64,000 nucleotides of DNA from Brevibacillus laterosporus (GTDB taxonomy: Bacteria > Bacillota > Bacilli > Brevibacillales > Brevibacillaceae). Under the pieces are notes generated by a model. That model saw nothing but the letters and a program-made list of their open reading frames with translations, had not been told where the DNA came from and made no database searches. How positions within the stretch are numbered: position 1 is the stretch's first letter; each line of letters starts with the position of its first letter. Shown here one piece after another: positions 44,847-51,822 of this stretch. The position numbers and the translations under genes are program-made. Location of the stretch: the NCBI GenBank assembly GCA_007833815.1, contig CP033464.1, positions 1,034,501-1,098,500 on the forward strand. Direction: 5' to 3'.

Positions 44847-44858
44847 GGTGGTTTTTTT
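44835..44858 (+). terminator. Terminator of the agr-like operon
   Basis: CCACCT at 44835-44840 pairs with AGGTGG at 44846-44851, followed by seven T residues. The stem includes the stop codon of the LytTR gene. It closes the four-gene operon 43169-44846. Confidence 0.9.
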
Positions 44859-45119
44859 GTGTCTTTTATTCAATGTTTTAAGTGGGGTATTATACATCAG
44901 GATAATGCAAAAGTAAAGTTAAATTGACCTAGGGGTCTATTGACACTTAACAATCGCAAGATTCGACAAAAAACTAACTTTTTAGATGGTACATTTTTTA
45001 AAGAAATAAAAATTCATTCATTATCACTTTAAATAAATTAAAATTACGAATCATTACTCAGCGTTCTATCTGTAAGAGCAAGAATATAGCGATTTTATTT
45101 TCTACTGGAGGTGCGTGTT

Positions 45120-45251
45120 ATGGATAAAACCAGAAAAGTAAAAATACTTTTTACTACAAAAGATGTTGAAATAATTAAGGATATTCTAACGAATAAGAAA
45201 CAGTTAGCAAAAACGTATAAAGAAAAATTAAAAGCCATCCTTTCATCTTAA
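45120..45251 (+). CDS. Small phage protein (43 aa)
   Basis: A 43-residue, basic ORF beginning MDKTRKVKILFTTKDVEI and ending KEKLKAILSS. The start ATG 45120 follows CTGGAGGTGCG. It lies alone between the agr-like operon and the repressor, after about 260 bases of AT-rich non-coding DNA (44859-45119). That DNA contains TTGACC and TTGACA elements near 44924 and 44940. Position makes it a possible target of the LytTR regulator, which is inference. No family was recognised. Confidence 0.55.
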   Translation: MDKTRKVKILFTTKDVEIIKDILTNKKQLAKTYKEKLKAILSS

Positions 45252-45266
45252 AAAGGATGGCTTTCT
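45229..45266. terminator. Bidirectional terminator between the 43-aa ORF and the repressor
   Basis: AAAGCCATCC ending at 45240 pairs with GGATGGCTTT starting at 45256, with A and T tracts on both sides. It serves two convergent genes. Confidence 0.85.
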
Positions 45267-45633
45267 AATTATCTATCTCTGATTTAAAGGCTTCTAGAAG
45301 CTCTTTTACTAAATGCTTTTTATTTGGAGGTAGGTTACGGATTAGATTGATAATATTTTTGTCTTCTTCAGAAAGAGTCGGGTCATTAATGGCAGAGATA
45401 AATGGATCAGTTATATCTGTACTGCATTTTTCATTAGTTCTTCCTAATAAGTAGTCAACAGAAACATTAAAGAAATCAGCTATTTTTTCTAATCGTTCAT
45501 GCCTTGGCAAACTTTGATCTGATGATTCTAATCTTCTGATTGTGGACTCGGGTATGTCTAAAGCTCTAGCTAATTCTTCTTGTGTTATCATTTTTTCTGC
45601 TCTTAATTCTTTTAAACGTTTTTTAAAAACCAT
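45265..45633 (-). CDS. CI-like phage repressor, switch 1
   Basis: A 122-residue XRE-family regulator. The helix-turn-helix (about 4-58) is KRLKELRAEKMITQEELARA, with ESTIRRLES as recognition helix. A helical C-terminal tail has NKKHLVKELLEAF, typical of short Bacillus phage repressors. No S24 peptidase domain is present, so induction would need another route such as an antirepressor. ATG 45633 is favoured by family pattern; ATG 45648 in frame is possible but would leave almost no leader after the -10 at 45660-45665. It is divergent from a Cro-like gene across an operator cluster. Confidence 0.88.
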   Translation of the reverse strand: MVFKKRLKELRAEKMITQEELARALDIPESTIRRLESSDQSLPRHERLEKIADFFNVSVDYLLGRTNEKCSTDITDPFISAINDPTLSEEDKNIINLIRNLPPNKKHLVKELLEAFKSEIDN

Positions 45634-45673
45634 CGATATCACGCTCATTTCTTGACTTGATTATACACAAAAA

Positions 45674-45742
45674 CGCTCATTTAATAAACGTTCAATAATT
45701 GAACGGAAAGTTGTTGACACGCTCATAATTTGAACGTATACT
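45674..45742. promoter_or_regulatory. Operator cluster and early promoter of switch 1
   Basis: Three related 17-bp sites lie at 45674-45690, 45689-45705 and 45720-45736. They share CGCTCAT or CGTTCAA on the left and AACG on the right; 45689-45705 is a perfect palindrome. The third site exactly fills the 17-bp spacer between TTGACA (45714-45719) and TATACT (45737-45742) of the rightward promoter. Weaker sites are at 45642-45658, within the repressor start, and 45752-45768. The arrangement is that of a CI/Cro control region. Confidence 0.85.
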
Positions 45743-45783
45743 AGCATTGTAAAGTTCATTAAACGAGCTAAAGGAGGTTGAAC

Positions 45784-46023
45784 ATGAAAAAACTTATACC
45801 CTTAGAAAATTTAATTAAAACGCGTCTAGGATTAAATTTGACGCAAGGTGAGTTAGCTAAAAGAGCTGATTTATCTAGAGCAATGCTATCTAACATAGAG
45901 CGGGGATATGCATTGCCATCCCTACCTGTTGCTTACCGTATTTCAAAAGTATTAAAAAAACCAATTGAATATATTTTTTTTAATGAAAACGCTCGAAATA
46001 TGAGCAGAAAACAATCAGCATAA
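45784..46023 (+). CDS. Cro-like XRE regulator, switch 1
   Basis: A 79-residue helix-turn-helix protein with LNLTQGELAKRADLSRAMLS and IERGYALPSLPVAYRISKVL. The start ATG 45784 follows AAAGGAGGTTG; the TTG at 45778 lies in that site. It is expressed from the rightward promoter whose spacer is an operator, and is the first gene opposite the repressor, hence a Cro-like role. Confidence 0.85.
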   Translation: MKKLIPLENLIKTRLGLNLTQGELAKRADLSRAMLSNIERGYALPSLPVAYRISKVLKKPIEYIFFNENARNMSRKQSA

Positions 46024-46076
46024 TAGTGATTACATGGACGAGCAGAGCAAGGAGAGGTGAGCCGCCAGTAAGACGG

Positions 46077-46301
46077 CTATTGATTAGTTAAAACACGCTT
46101 AATCAGCTTAATATCCGTTTCAAGAGCTTCAATTTTACTAGTAGCCTCGTTTAAATTAGCTTCTTGCTCAGTGTTGTGAGCAACTTGTGTATAGATGGTA
46201 TCAAGTTTTTGTTTAATCTCGTTTACATCATCTTTGGTAGCCATCGTTGACTTAATGGTTGTGAGTTCTTCAAGGATTTGTTTAAGAAGCTTTTCATTCA
46301 T
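46077..46301 (-). CDS. Small coiled-coil phage protein (74 aa)
   Basis: A 74-residue, almost entirely helical protein with heptad repeats (EELTTIKSTMATKDDVNEI, then SKIEALETDIKLIKRVL). The start ATG 46301 follows AAAGGGTGA. It lies on the minus strand downstream of the second repressor and is likely cotranscribed with it. Such short coiled-coil proteins occur in other Bacillales phages; no function is known to me. A small AGCCG/CGGCT hairpin at 46062-46079 lies at its 3' end. Confidence 0.6.
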   Translation of the reverse strand: MNEKLLKQILEELTTIKSTMATKDDVNEIKQKLDTIYTQVAHNTEQEANLNEATSKIEALETDIKLIKRVLTNQ

Positions 46302-46329
46302 TAGAATTCACCCTTTAAATTAAAGTCGA

Positions 46330-46566
46330 TTATTCATCATCAATTTCTTCGAACTCAGGAGAATCAAGAAATTCTTTCAATGTTATATCTAATCCAACAC
46401 ATATCTTTTTGAGGGTTAATAAACTAGGGCTTTTGCTCTTGCCTTTAATGATGCTATCAATCGTTGATTGAGTAACCCCTGAAAGTGTTGCGAGCTTATT
46501 AACACTCATTCCTTTTATATCACAGAAATAAAGAATTCTATTTGTAATCTTTTCATTAAACGTCAT
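46330..46566 (-). CDS. XRE regulator, repressor-like, switch 2
   Basis: A 78-residue helix-turn-helix protein. KGMSVNKLATLSGVTQSTID and GKSKSPSLLTLKKICVGLDI are typical XRE segments. The start is ATG 46566 behind ATAGGTG; a longer GTG start at 46575 overlaps that site. It is divergent from a second plus-strand XRE gene (46710) and forms a second switch-like pair only 700 bases from the first. Confidence 0.85.
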   Translation of the reverse strand: MTFNEKITNRILYFCDIKGMSVNKLATLSGVTQSTIDSIIKGKSKSPSLLTLKKICVGLDITLKEFLDSPEFEEIDDE

Positions 46567-46634
46567 CAGTTTCACCTATTTCCTTTAACGATAAGTCGGT
46601 AAAAATAGCATATCAAATTTTTTTGAAGAGAATT

Positions 46635-46696
46635 AACGGAATTACGTTGACTAATACAAAAAGTTGGTTTAGTATAATGATTAACGAAATTACGTT
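46635..46696. promoter_or_regulatory. Twin operator palindromes of switch 2
   Basis: Two 14-bp palindromes, AACGGAATTACGTT at 46635-46648 and AACGAAATTACGTT at 46683-46696, flank a promoter with TTGACT (46647-46652) and TATAAT (46673-46678) or TAGTAT three bases earlier. The left operator overlaps the -35 and the right lies between the -10 and the ribosome binding site of the gene at 46710. The sequence is unlike the operators of switch 1, so the two switches should not cross-regulate. Confidence 0.8.
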
Positions 46697-46709
46697 AGGA
46701 GGTGAGTAC

Positions 46710-46919
46710 ATGAGTTTTGGTAAGTCACTACGTAAGTACAGAAAGTTAAGTAACTACTCTCAAATAGACTTGTCCAAAAAAACAAATATACCTCAAACCA
46801 CGATTAGTGACTTTGAAAATGAAAAGTATCTTCCAAATATAAGGCAAGGGTTTCTATTAGCTACAGCCCTTGGAGTTACTTTAAATGATCTTTATGAAGA
46901 ATCCAAACAACCAGCATAG
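46710..46919 (+). CDS. XRE regulator, Cro-like, switch 2
   Basis: A 69-residue helix-turn-helix protein with SLRKYRKLSNYSQIDLSKKT and IPQTTISDFENEKYLP. The start ATG 46710 follows TTAGGAGGTGAG; a frame open from 46623 has no binding site and runs through the operators. It heads the early operon that continues with the excisionase-like gene. Confidence 0.85.
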   Translation: MSFGKSLRKYRKLSNYSQIDLSKKTNIPQTTISDFENEKYLPNIRQGFLLATALGVTLNDLYEESKQPA

Positions 46920-46930
46920 GAGTTGAAAAA

Positions 46931-47161
46931 ATGAGCAAACAAAACGATTACCCATCATTCGAAAGTCTGCCGCCATTATTAAAAATAAGTGACGTTGCGA
47001 AGGTTCTTAGAGTGGGCAGAAACTACGCGTATGAACTGGCTAGAAGAACTGATTTCCCAGTGATTAATATCGGAACTAAAAAGAAATCAGTTTTGAGAGT
47101 TCCAAAATATGAATTAGCAATTTGGGCCGAAAAGACATACGGACTAAAAGTCACAGCCTAG
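46931..47161 (+). CDS. Excisionase-like HTH_17 DNA-binding protein
   Basis: A 76-residue MerR/excisionase-type protein. LLKISDVAKVLRVGRNYAYE is the winged-helix motif, followed by IGTKKKSVLRVPKYELAIW. Such proteins act as Xis for tyrosine integrases or as early regulators. The start ATG 46931 follows ATAGGAGTTG, 12 bases after the preceding stop. Confidence 0.8.
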   Translation: MSKQNDYPSFESLPPLLKISDVAKVLRVGRNYAYELARRTDFPVINIGTKKKSVLRVPKYELAIWAEKTYGLKVTA

Positions 47162-47294
47162 AAAAATTCCCCCAGGTGAGCAGCCTGAGGGAAAGCATGA
47201 AAGATGAACACACTTTAATTGTAAAACTATTTATCAAATTTGGCTGTTCTTATTTGGAACAAATTGGAACAAGTTTGAAGAAGGAGAGAGAAAA

Positions 47295-47543
47295 GTGAAG
47301 AAGTTCGGAGCGATACTGCACGCTTGCAGAGAAAGAGCAGGGTTAAGCCAAGAACAATTAGCCGAAAAGCTCAATCGTTCAAGAAGTTGCATAAGCAAGC
47401 TGGAGACAGATAAGAAAACGTTGGATTTCCAAACGGGACTAGCGTGGATAGAAGCCACAGGAGCGAAGGAGGTGGCTGTAGCGTTCTTCTGTGGAATGGA
47501 TGGGATGTCCATCATGCAAAACGTTCTATCAGTAATGGTGTAA
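47295..47543 (+). CDS. XRE-family regulator
   Basis: An 82-residue protein with FGAILHACRERAGLSQEQLA and KLNRSRSCISKLETDKKTLD, a clear helix-turn-helix, then a hydrophobic tail. The start is GTG 47295 behind AAGAAGGAGAGAG. It is the fifth HTH gene in 2.3 kb and probably controls the following early genes. The 130 bases before it hold a CTGAGG-type small hairpin near 47170 and no other gene. Confidence 0.8.
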   Translation: MKKFGAILHACRERAGLSQEQLAEKLNRSRSCISKLETDKKTLDFQTGLAWIEATGAKEVAVAFFCGMDGMSIMQNVLSVMV

Positions 47544-47556
47544 AGGAGGTGAGAGG

Positions 47557-47763
47557 GTGAAAGAAATGCTGGATGGTCTGGATGAAGAGGAGCTATATCA
47601 CATTGTAAATGGGATGCTTGATCTTTCGGAGATTAGTCTAAGAGATGGAAAAATCATTGATGCAAAAAAGCAAGAGATTATTGCGAGAAAGGTATCGGAT
47701 ATCAAAGTTGCACGTCAGGTAGAACAAGCTAAACAAATCTTAAATAAGGAGGTAATGGCGTGA
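47557..47763 (+). CDS. Small early phage protein (68 aa)
   Basis: A 68-residue acidic, helical protein (KEMLDGLDEEELYHIVNGML). The start is GTG 47557 behind AAAGGAGGTGAGA. It overlaps the next gene by four bases. No family was recognised. Confidence 0.6.
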   Translation: MKEMLDGLDEEELYHIVNGMLDLSEISLRDGKIIDAKKQEIIARKVSDIKVARQVEQAKQILNKEVMA

Positions 47764-48029
47764 ACATTCAATTTCCTGAACTGGATGAAGCAGTTAGCAA
47801 ATTCCTTGAAGACAACAAAAAATGTAGTTCCAAGATTTTATCAGATAAAACGCATCTGAGTACAAACATACCATATCGAGAAGTTTGTATTGCAACATCA
47901 TCTATCATGGATATCTTTCGTCAAGGTTACGACTTGGATTTTAAAAAGTACACAGAGCTTGAACGCATGTGGATCAGCATACAACATGCAAAGGATTTTC
48001 TGAATCACTATGAAGGAAAGGGTGAGTGA
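47760..48029 (+). CDS. Small early phage protein (89 aa)
   Basis: An 89-residue soluble protein. The start GTG 47760 overlaps the previous stop, behind AAGGAGG. It is acidic at the start, with two cysteines and a late helical YTELERMWISIQHAKDFL. No motif was recognised. Confidence 0.6.
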   Translation: MNIQFPELDEAVSKFLEDNKKCSSKILSDKTHLSTNIPYREVCIATSSIMDIFRQGYDLDFKKYTELERMWISIQHAKDFLNHYEGKGE

Positions 48030-48031
48030 CT

Positions 48032-48193
48032 ATGACGTTGGCGACCTTAGAAAGGAAATTAAGAAAGGCGCAACTTGAAATGATGAAAAGCAAAAGCGAT
48101 GCAATAGCTCATGAAGCTATGAGAGCATACGTGAGGGAGTTGGAAAGCCAGATAAAAGAAAAAACCGCCTGCTCTCAACAGACGGCATCTTAA
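48032..48193 (+). CDS. Small early phage protein (53 aa)
   Basis: A 53-residue charged helical ORF (MTLATLERKLRKAQLEMMKS) from ATG 48032 behind GAAAGGGTGAG to the stop at 48193. The 3' end contains an imperfect CCGCCTG/CAGACGG hairpin that may be a weak terminator. Similar short helical ORFs are common in Bacillus phage early regions. Confidence 0.55.
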   Translation: MTLATLERKLRKAQLEMMKSKSDAIAHEAMRAYVRELESQIKEKTACSQQTAS

Positions 48194-48252
48194 TACATTT
48201 AACTACTCATAAGGATATCAAAATAGCTATTTATAAACAAGGAGGAATATTC

Positions 48253-48621
48253 ATGATCAGTTTAGATGATTTTGCAGAAGGGGCTGTAGCAGAAGCTTTT
48301 CGTATTGAGTTATCAAAAGTTCTTGCTAATATCGCTGATCCCAATACTGATGCTAATAAGGTCAGAAAGCTTTCTATCACAGTGGCTATAAAAGCTGATG
48401 AAAAACGAGACATTGCTGCTGTACAGGTGCAAACCAAATCAACCCTGATTCCTGCAAAACCTATAGAAACTAAGTTAATCATGGACTATGACAACAACGG
48501 ACACGTCATTGGAGCCGAATTGAAATCAGGTATGAAAGGGCAAACCTACATAACGCCTGATGGAGAAATTGCTGATGATAAAGGGAATGTGATTTCAGAT
48601 AACGTGGTTAGTTTTAAATAA
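48253..48621 (+). CDS. Phage 'replication terminator'-type protein
   Basis: A 122-residue protein, mostly beta after residue 35 (KLSITVAIKADEKRDIAAVQ, then LIMDYDNNGHVIGAEL). It resembles proteins often annotated as replication terminator protein in Firmicute phages, a name of unclear basis. The start ATG 48253 follows AAGGAGGAA. The gene lies just before a DUF2303-like gene, a pairing seen in related phages. Confidence 0.55.
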   Translation: MISLDDFAEGAVAEAFRIELSKVLANIADPNTDANKVRKLSITVAIKADEKRDIAAVQVQTKSTLIPAKPIETKLIMDYDNNGHVIGAELKSGMKGQTYITPDGEIADDKGNVISDNVVSFK

Positions 48622-48646
48622 AAATTGATATAGAGGAGTGTTTTGA

Positions 48647-49354
48647 ATGTTGAAAAATGCACTGGAATATTTAATTGGTTTAGGGAACGTAAAAATTGAA
48701 GATGTTGGTGGACAAGTCTATTCCACCCAGAAGCTACACCATGTGATGGCGTCGGTTCCGACTAAAATCCAGGTAAACAGTTTGTCAGGCTTAATTGAAT
48801 ACATCAAATCAAATTTTGATGGGGATAAAGAAATGATGGTTCATGTTGTTTCACCAACAGAGGTACAGTGCTTCACTACATTTAATCGAGATTATCAAAG
48901 AAACTTTCTGATTTGTGCAGATGCAATGACTCCTCAATTTAGATTCGACAATTGGTATGATCCAGAAAATTTTAACATCAAATTACAATCTTGCTTTGTG
49001 GCTAATGAGGATCGAGACATTATGTTAAAGGTTGTCGGCAATATCAAAGAGGAAAGTGTAAACACCGTTGGTGATGATGGAGTTTCTCAAGCTGTGGTAG
49101 CTAAAACAGGTGTCGCTACTGTAGCGAATGTAAAAGTGCCGAATCCAGTGTCACTTAAACCATACCGTACTTTTGTTGAAGTTGAGCAACCGGAGAGCGA
49201 TTTTATCTTCCGTATGAAATCCGGACCAAGTTGCGCTTTGTTTGAAGCTGATGGAGGGGCATGGAAGTTAGAAGCCATGAGAAATATCAAAGACTTTTTA
49301 GCAGAACACTTACAAGAACAAATAGAAACCCAAAAAGTAGTAATTATTGCTTAA
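48647..49354 (+). CDS. DUF2303-like (YfdQ-like) phage protein
   Basis: A 235-residue protein whose end LKPYRTFVEVEQPESDFIFR and FEADGGAWKLEAMRNIKDFL resembles the DUF2303/YfdQ pattern of phage early regions. A central segment has FNRDYQRNFLICADAM. Function is unknown. The start ATG 48647 follows AGAGGAG. The family call is from memory and moderate. Confidence 0.55.
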   Translation: MLKNALEYLIGLGNVKIEDVGGQVYSTQKLHHVMASVPTKIQVNSLSGLIEYIKSNFDGDKEMMVHVVSPTEVQCFTTFNRDYQRNFLICADAMTPQFRFDNWYDPENFNIKLQSCFVANEDRDIMLKVVGNIKEESVNTVGDDGVSQAVVAKTGVATVANVKVPNPVSLKPYRTFVEVEQPESDFIFRMKSGPSCALFEADGGAWKLEAMRNIKDFLAEHLQEQIETQKVVIIA

Positions 49355-49366
49355 AAAAATAAAAAA

Positions 49367-49387
49367 TCCCCTGCTACCAACAGGGGA
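49367..49387. other. Hairpin in the early operon
   Basis: TCCCCTG at 49367-49373 pairs with CAGGGGA at 49381-49387 around a 7-base loop. An A-rich run precedes it and no T run follows, so on the plus strand it is not a standard terminator. It may block read-through on the minus strand or stabilise an mRNA end. Confidence 0.5.
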
Positions 49388-49445
49388 CCCCGAAACAAAA
49401 AATTGTACCTCTACCATAACAAATAATTGGAGGTTGGACAAGCAA

Positions 49446-49697
49446 ATGAGCAAAGAAATCGTTTCAAATGAACTGCTCGGAGGAATGTTTGATCGAATGG
49501 TTTCTTATAAAACTAATGGCACTTTAGAAATAGAAGAAGTCTCTGAATGTAATGCAAAAACTGGCTGGACACCAAAACAAACCGTTACTCTTCGTGATTG
49601 GGAAGAGATCGTAAAGCTTAGGGATTTCTTAAATGGATTAGCTCCTGTAAATGCAACTATCAACGAGGAGGGCAAACGCCATGCCAACATTGCTTGA
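49446..49697 (+). CDS. Small early phage protein (83 aa)
   Basis: An 83-residue soluble protein with a tryptophan-containing middle (NAKTGWTPKQTVTLRDWEEI). The start ATG 49446 follows TTGGAGGTTGG; the frame open from 49347 would run through the hairpin at 49367. It overlaps the next gene by 17 bases. No family was recognised. Confidence 0.6.
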   Translation: MSKEIVSNELLGGMFDRMVSYKTNGTLEIEEVSECNAKTGWTPKQTVTLRDWEEIVKLRDFLNGLAPVNATINEEGKRHANIA

Positions 49698-49938
49698 TTT
49701 TCCAGAGTTTGTAGAACGTGTTGAACCAGATCGGCAAGGGTATCTCCTTCATGGCATTAAAACCTTTAATGAACCTGGGGATGAGCTACGGGAGAAGGTA
49801 GAAAGCATAAACGAGGATTTAAAATACCTACTTTTATCTTGGGAAGAGTTTTCGGGAGAACAAAATTTTGAATACCTAGTGGATCTGAAAAAACGCTTTG
49901 ACCAAGTGATTAAGCTCTACGGAGGTGCTGGGCTGTGA
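49681..49938 (+). CDS. Small early phage protein (85 aa)
   Basis: An 85-residue acidic protein (PTLLDFPEFVERVEPDRQGY, then ESINEDLKYLLLSWEEF). The start ATG 49681 follows GAGGAGGGC within the preceding gene. It overlaps the Gp157-like gene by four bases. No family was recognised. Confidence 0.6.
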   Translation: MPTLLDFPEFVERVEPDRQGYLLHGIKTFNEPGDELREKVESINEDLKYLLLSWEEFSGEQNFEYLVDLKKRFDQVIKLYGGAGL

Positions 49939-50420
49939 GGTTGTATGATCTAGCTGGTGCTTATGCTGAAGTTGCACAAATCATAATGGATGATGAGACG
50001 CAAACAGAACTATTAGGCGACACTCTCCAATCCTTAGAGGATGCTATCGAAACAAAGGCTGATAACATCGCTAAAATGGTGCGTAATATTTCGGCTGAGG
50101 CTGACATGATTAAGCTCGAAGAGGCTCGCCTTACTGAACGTAGAAAGCGCCTAGAAACGAAGCAAGAAGGCTTGAAACGTTATCTTAAAGAGCAATTAGA
50201 ATTTGCTGGATTACAAAAGGTCAAAACGCCGATATTCACTATCTCGCTTAGAAAAAATCCAGGTTCGGTGCAGATTGTAAACGAAAGTGATATTCCGCAA
50301 ATGTTTTGGGTAACGCCACCGCCGATCCTTGATAAGAAGTCGATGTCAGAACGTTTGAAATCAGGTGAGGAAATACCAGGCGTAACACTTGTGCAGGGTA
50401 CTTCCTTACAGATCAGATAG
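49935..50420 (+). CDS. Gp157-family phage protein
   Basis: A 161-residue protein matching the siphovirus Gp157 family. The N-terminal half is a coiled coil (about 25-95, ETKADNIAKMVRNISAEADM). KVKTPIFTISLRKNPGSVQI and a late proline-rich DIPQMFWVTPPPILDKK follow. Gp157 proteins are linked to host restriction or recombination genes but not well characterised. The start is GTG 49935, overlapping the previous stop. The ERF gene follows directly. Confidence 0.85.
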   Translation: MRLYDLAGAYAEVAQIIMDDETQTELLGDTLQSLEDAIETKADNIAKMVRNISAEADMIKLEEARLTERRKRLETKQEGLKRYLKEQLEFAGLQKVKTPIFTISLRKNPGSVQIVNESDIPQMFWVTPPPILDKKSMSERLKSGEEIPGVTLVQGTSLQIR

Positions 50421-50430
50421 GAGTGGGAAC

Positions 50431-51036
50431 ATGAGCGTATATAAAAAGATTCTCGCTGTCATGAATGATGTGTCTTATCTCCAGAAAGACGACAAAGTGG
50501 AGTTTAAAACGACGAAATATAAGGCTATCTCAGAAGAGAAGGTAACGTCTGCTGTAGGACAAGCAATGCGGAAACATGGGCTTGTGATAATTCCCGTCCA
50601 TCAAGAACATTTCAAAGTGGATCAACTTACCACAGTAAATGTACGGTATCAGATTATTGATGTCGATACAGGGGACAGCATAGAAGCTGTTTCAAGTGGA
50701 ACAGGGGTAGATACACAAGATAAAGGCGTAGGTAAGGCTATGACATATGCCTACAAGTATCTGCTACTAAGAACCTTTGCAATTCCTACAGGAGAAGACC
50801 CAGACAAAGTAAGTTCTGCTGAATTGGATGAAAAGGAAAAACCGAAGTCTCAACCAAAAGCTCAACCAAATGTTAGCAACAGTAAAGAAGCTACTTTAAA
50901 AGCAAAATGGCAGTTGCTTGCTGGATCGTTAGATGGATTTGATGATTGGTATAGATCGGAACTTTCAAAAGGAAACACGGATGAACAAATTGAGAGGTTC
51001 CTAACAGAAAAGATGAAAGAAAAGGGGGTTGCATGA
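50431..51036 (+). CDS. erf: ERF-family single-strand annealing recombinase
   Basis: A 201-residue protein with the ERF core. YLQKDDKVEFKTTKYKAISE is near the start, followed by GLVIIPVHQEHF and DKGVGKAMTYAYKYLLLRTF, a hallmark of the family. A flexible KPKSQPKAQPN linker leads to a C-terminal helix. ERF promotes annealing of single strands during phage recombination and genome circularisation. The start ATG 50431 follows ATAGGAGTGGG. The neighbour is SSB, its usual partner. Confidence 0.92.
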   Translation: MSVYKKILAVMNDVSYLQKDDKVEFKTTKYKAISEEKVTSAVGQAMRKHGLVIIPVHQEHFKVDQLTTVNVRYQIIDVDTGDSIEAVSSGTGVDTQDKGVGKAMTYAYKYLLLRTFAIPTGEDPDKVSSAELDEKEKPKSQPKAQPNVSNSKEATLKAKWQLLAGSLDGFDDWYRSELSKGNTDEQIERFLTEKMKEKGVA

Positions 51037-51037
51037 T

Positions 51038-51442
51038 TTGAATAGAGTCATTCTCATTGGGAATCTTGCTCGTGATGTTGAGCTGAAATATACCACAAAT
51101 GGAGTCCCAGTTGCTACATTCACATTGGCGGTTAATCGTCGTGTTCAGAACGGGCAGAACGAAGCAGATTTCATCAATATCGTGGTTTGGAGACAGCTTG
51201 CGGACCTATGCGCTAATTATCTATCAAAAGGGAAAAAATGCGCGTTAGAGGGGCGTTTGCAGGTTCGTAGCTATGATGATCAGGATGGTAAAAAACGATT
51301 TGTCACTGAGGTTGTAGCAGAAAATGTACAGTTCCTAAGCAGTAAAGATGGACAAGCTCAACAAAGCAATGGGCGATCATTCGATGACCCTTTCGCTAGT
51401 AACAAACCAATCAATATTACAGATGATGACTTACCTTTCTAG
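51038..51442 (+). CDS. ssb: Phage single-stranded DNA-binding protein
   Basis: A 134-residue SSB. The OB fold begins NRVILIGNLARDVELKYT and includes ADFINIVVWRQLADLCANYL and the basic EGRLQVRSYDDQDG. The acidic tip DDDLPF for partner binding is intact. The start is TTG 51038, ten bases after AAAGGGGG and giving the standard M-NRVILIG start; TTG 51029 is too close to that site. Confidence 0.96.
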   Translation: MNRVILIGNLARDVELKYTTNGVPVATFTLAVNRRVQNGQNEADFINIVVWRQLADLCANYLSKGKKCALEGRLQVRSYDDQDGKKRFVTEVVAENVQFLSSKDGQAQQSNGRSFDDPFASNKPINITDDDLPF

Positions 51443-51455
51443 GATGGTGATAAGC

Positions 51456-51803
51456 ATGGGATTGTTTGATGAAGTAAGAGCTGTACAAAAGCCGAATTTC
51501 AAGCGAAGAACGAAAAAGCGTGGAGACCGGGGAAGAATTTCCCCGGAGGTCTATGACGAAGTAATGAAACGAGACCAAGGGCGTTGCGTGCTTTGTGGTA
51601 AGACAACATGGTTACAAGCACACCACATTCTTTTTAAAAGCGAGGGAGGCACTGGAGAGGCGCATAACATTGCTTTAGCTTGCGGACCTGTTGCCCAAAA
51701 AGGGACATGCCATTGGAAGGCGCACCAAACGAAAGAAGGGCGTCAAGCGTTTCGGGATTATCGAGAGAAAGTATTGCTTCCGTTGTATCAGGGGGCATCG
51801 TAA
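51456..51803 (+). CDS. HNH endonuclease
   Basis: A 115-residue HNH nuclease. The zinc knuckle CVLC is followed by LQAHHILFKSEGGTGEAHN and CHWKAHQ, which supply the catalytic His, Asn and His. A basic N-terminus (NFKRRTKKRGDRGR) may bind DNA. It could be a resolvase-like or homing enzyme of the replication module. The start ATG 51456 follows TAGGATGGTG; the longer frame from 51348 overlaps ssb. Confidence 0.9.
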   Translation: MGLFDEVRAVQKPNFKRRTKKRGDRGRISPEVYDEVMKRDQGRCVLCGKTTWLQAHHILFKSEGGTGEAHNIALACGPVAQKGTCHWKAHQTKEGRQAFRDYREKVLLPLYQGAS

Positions 51804-51822
51804 CAAGAGGGGAGCACGAAGG

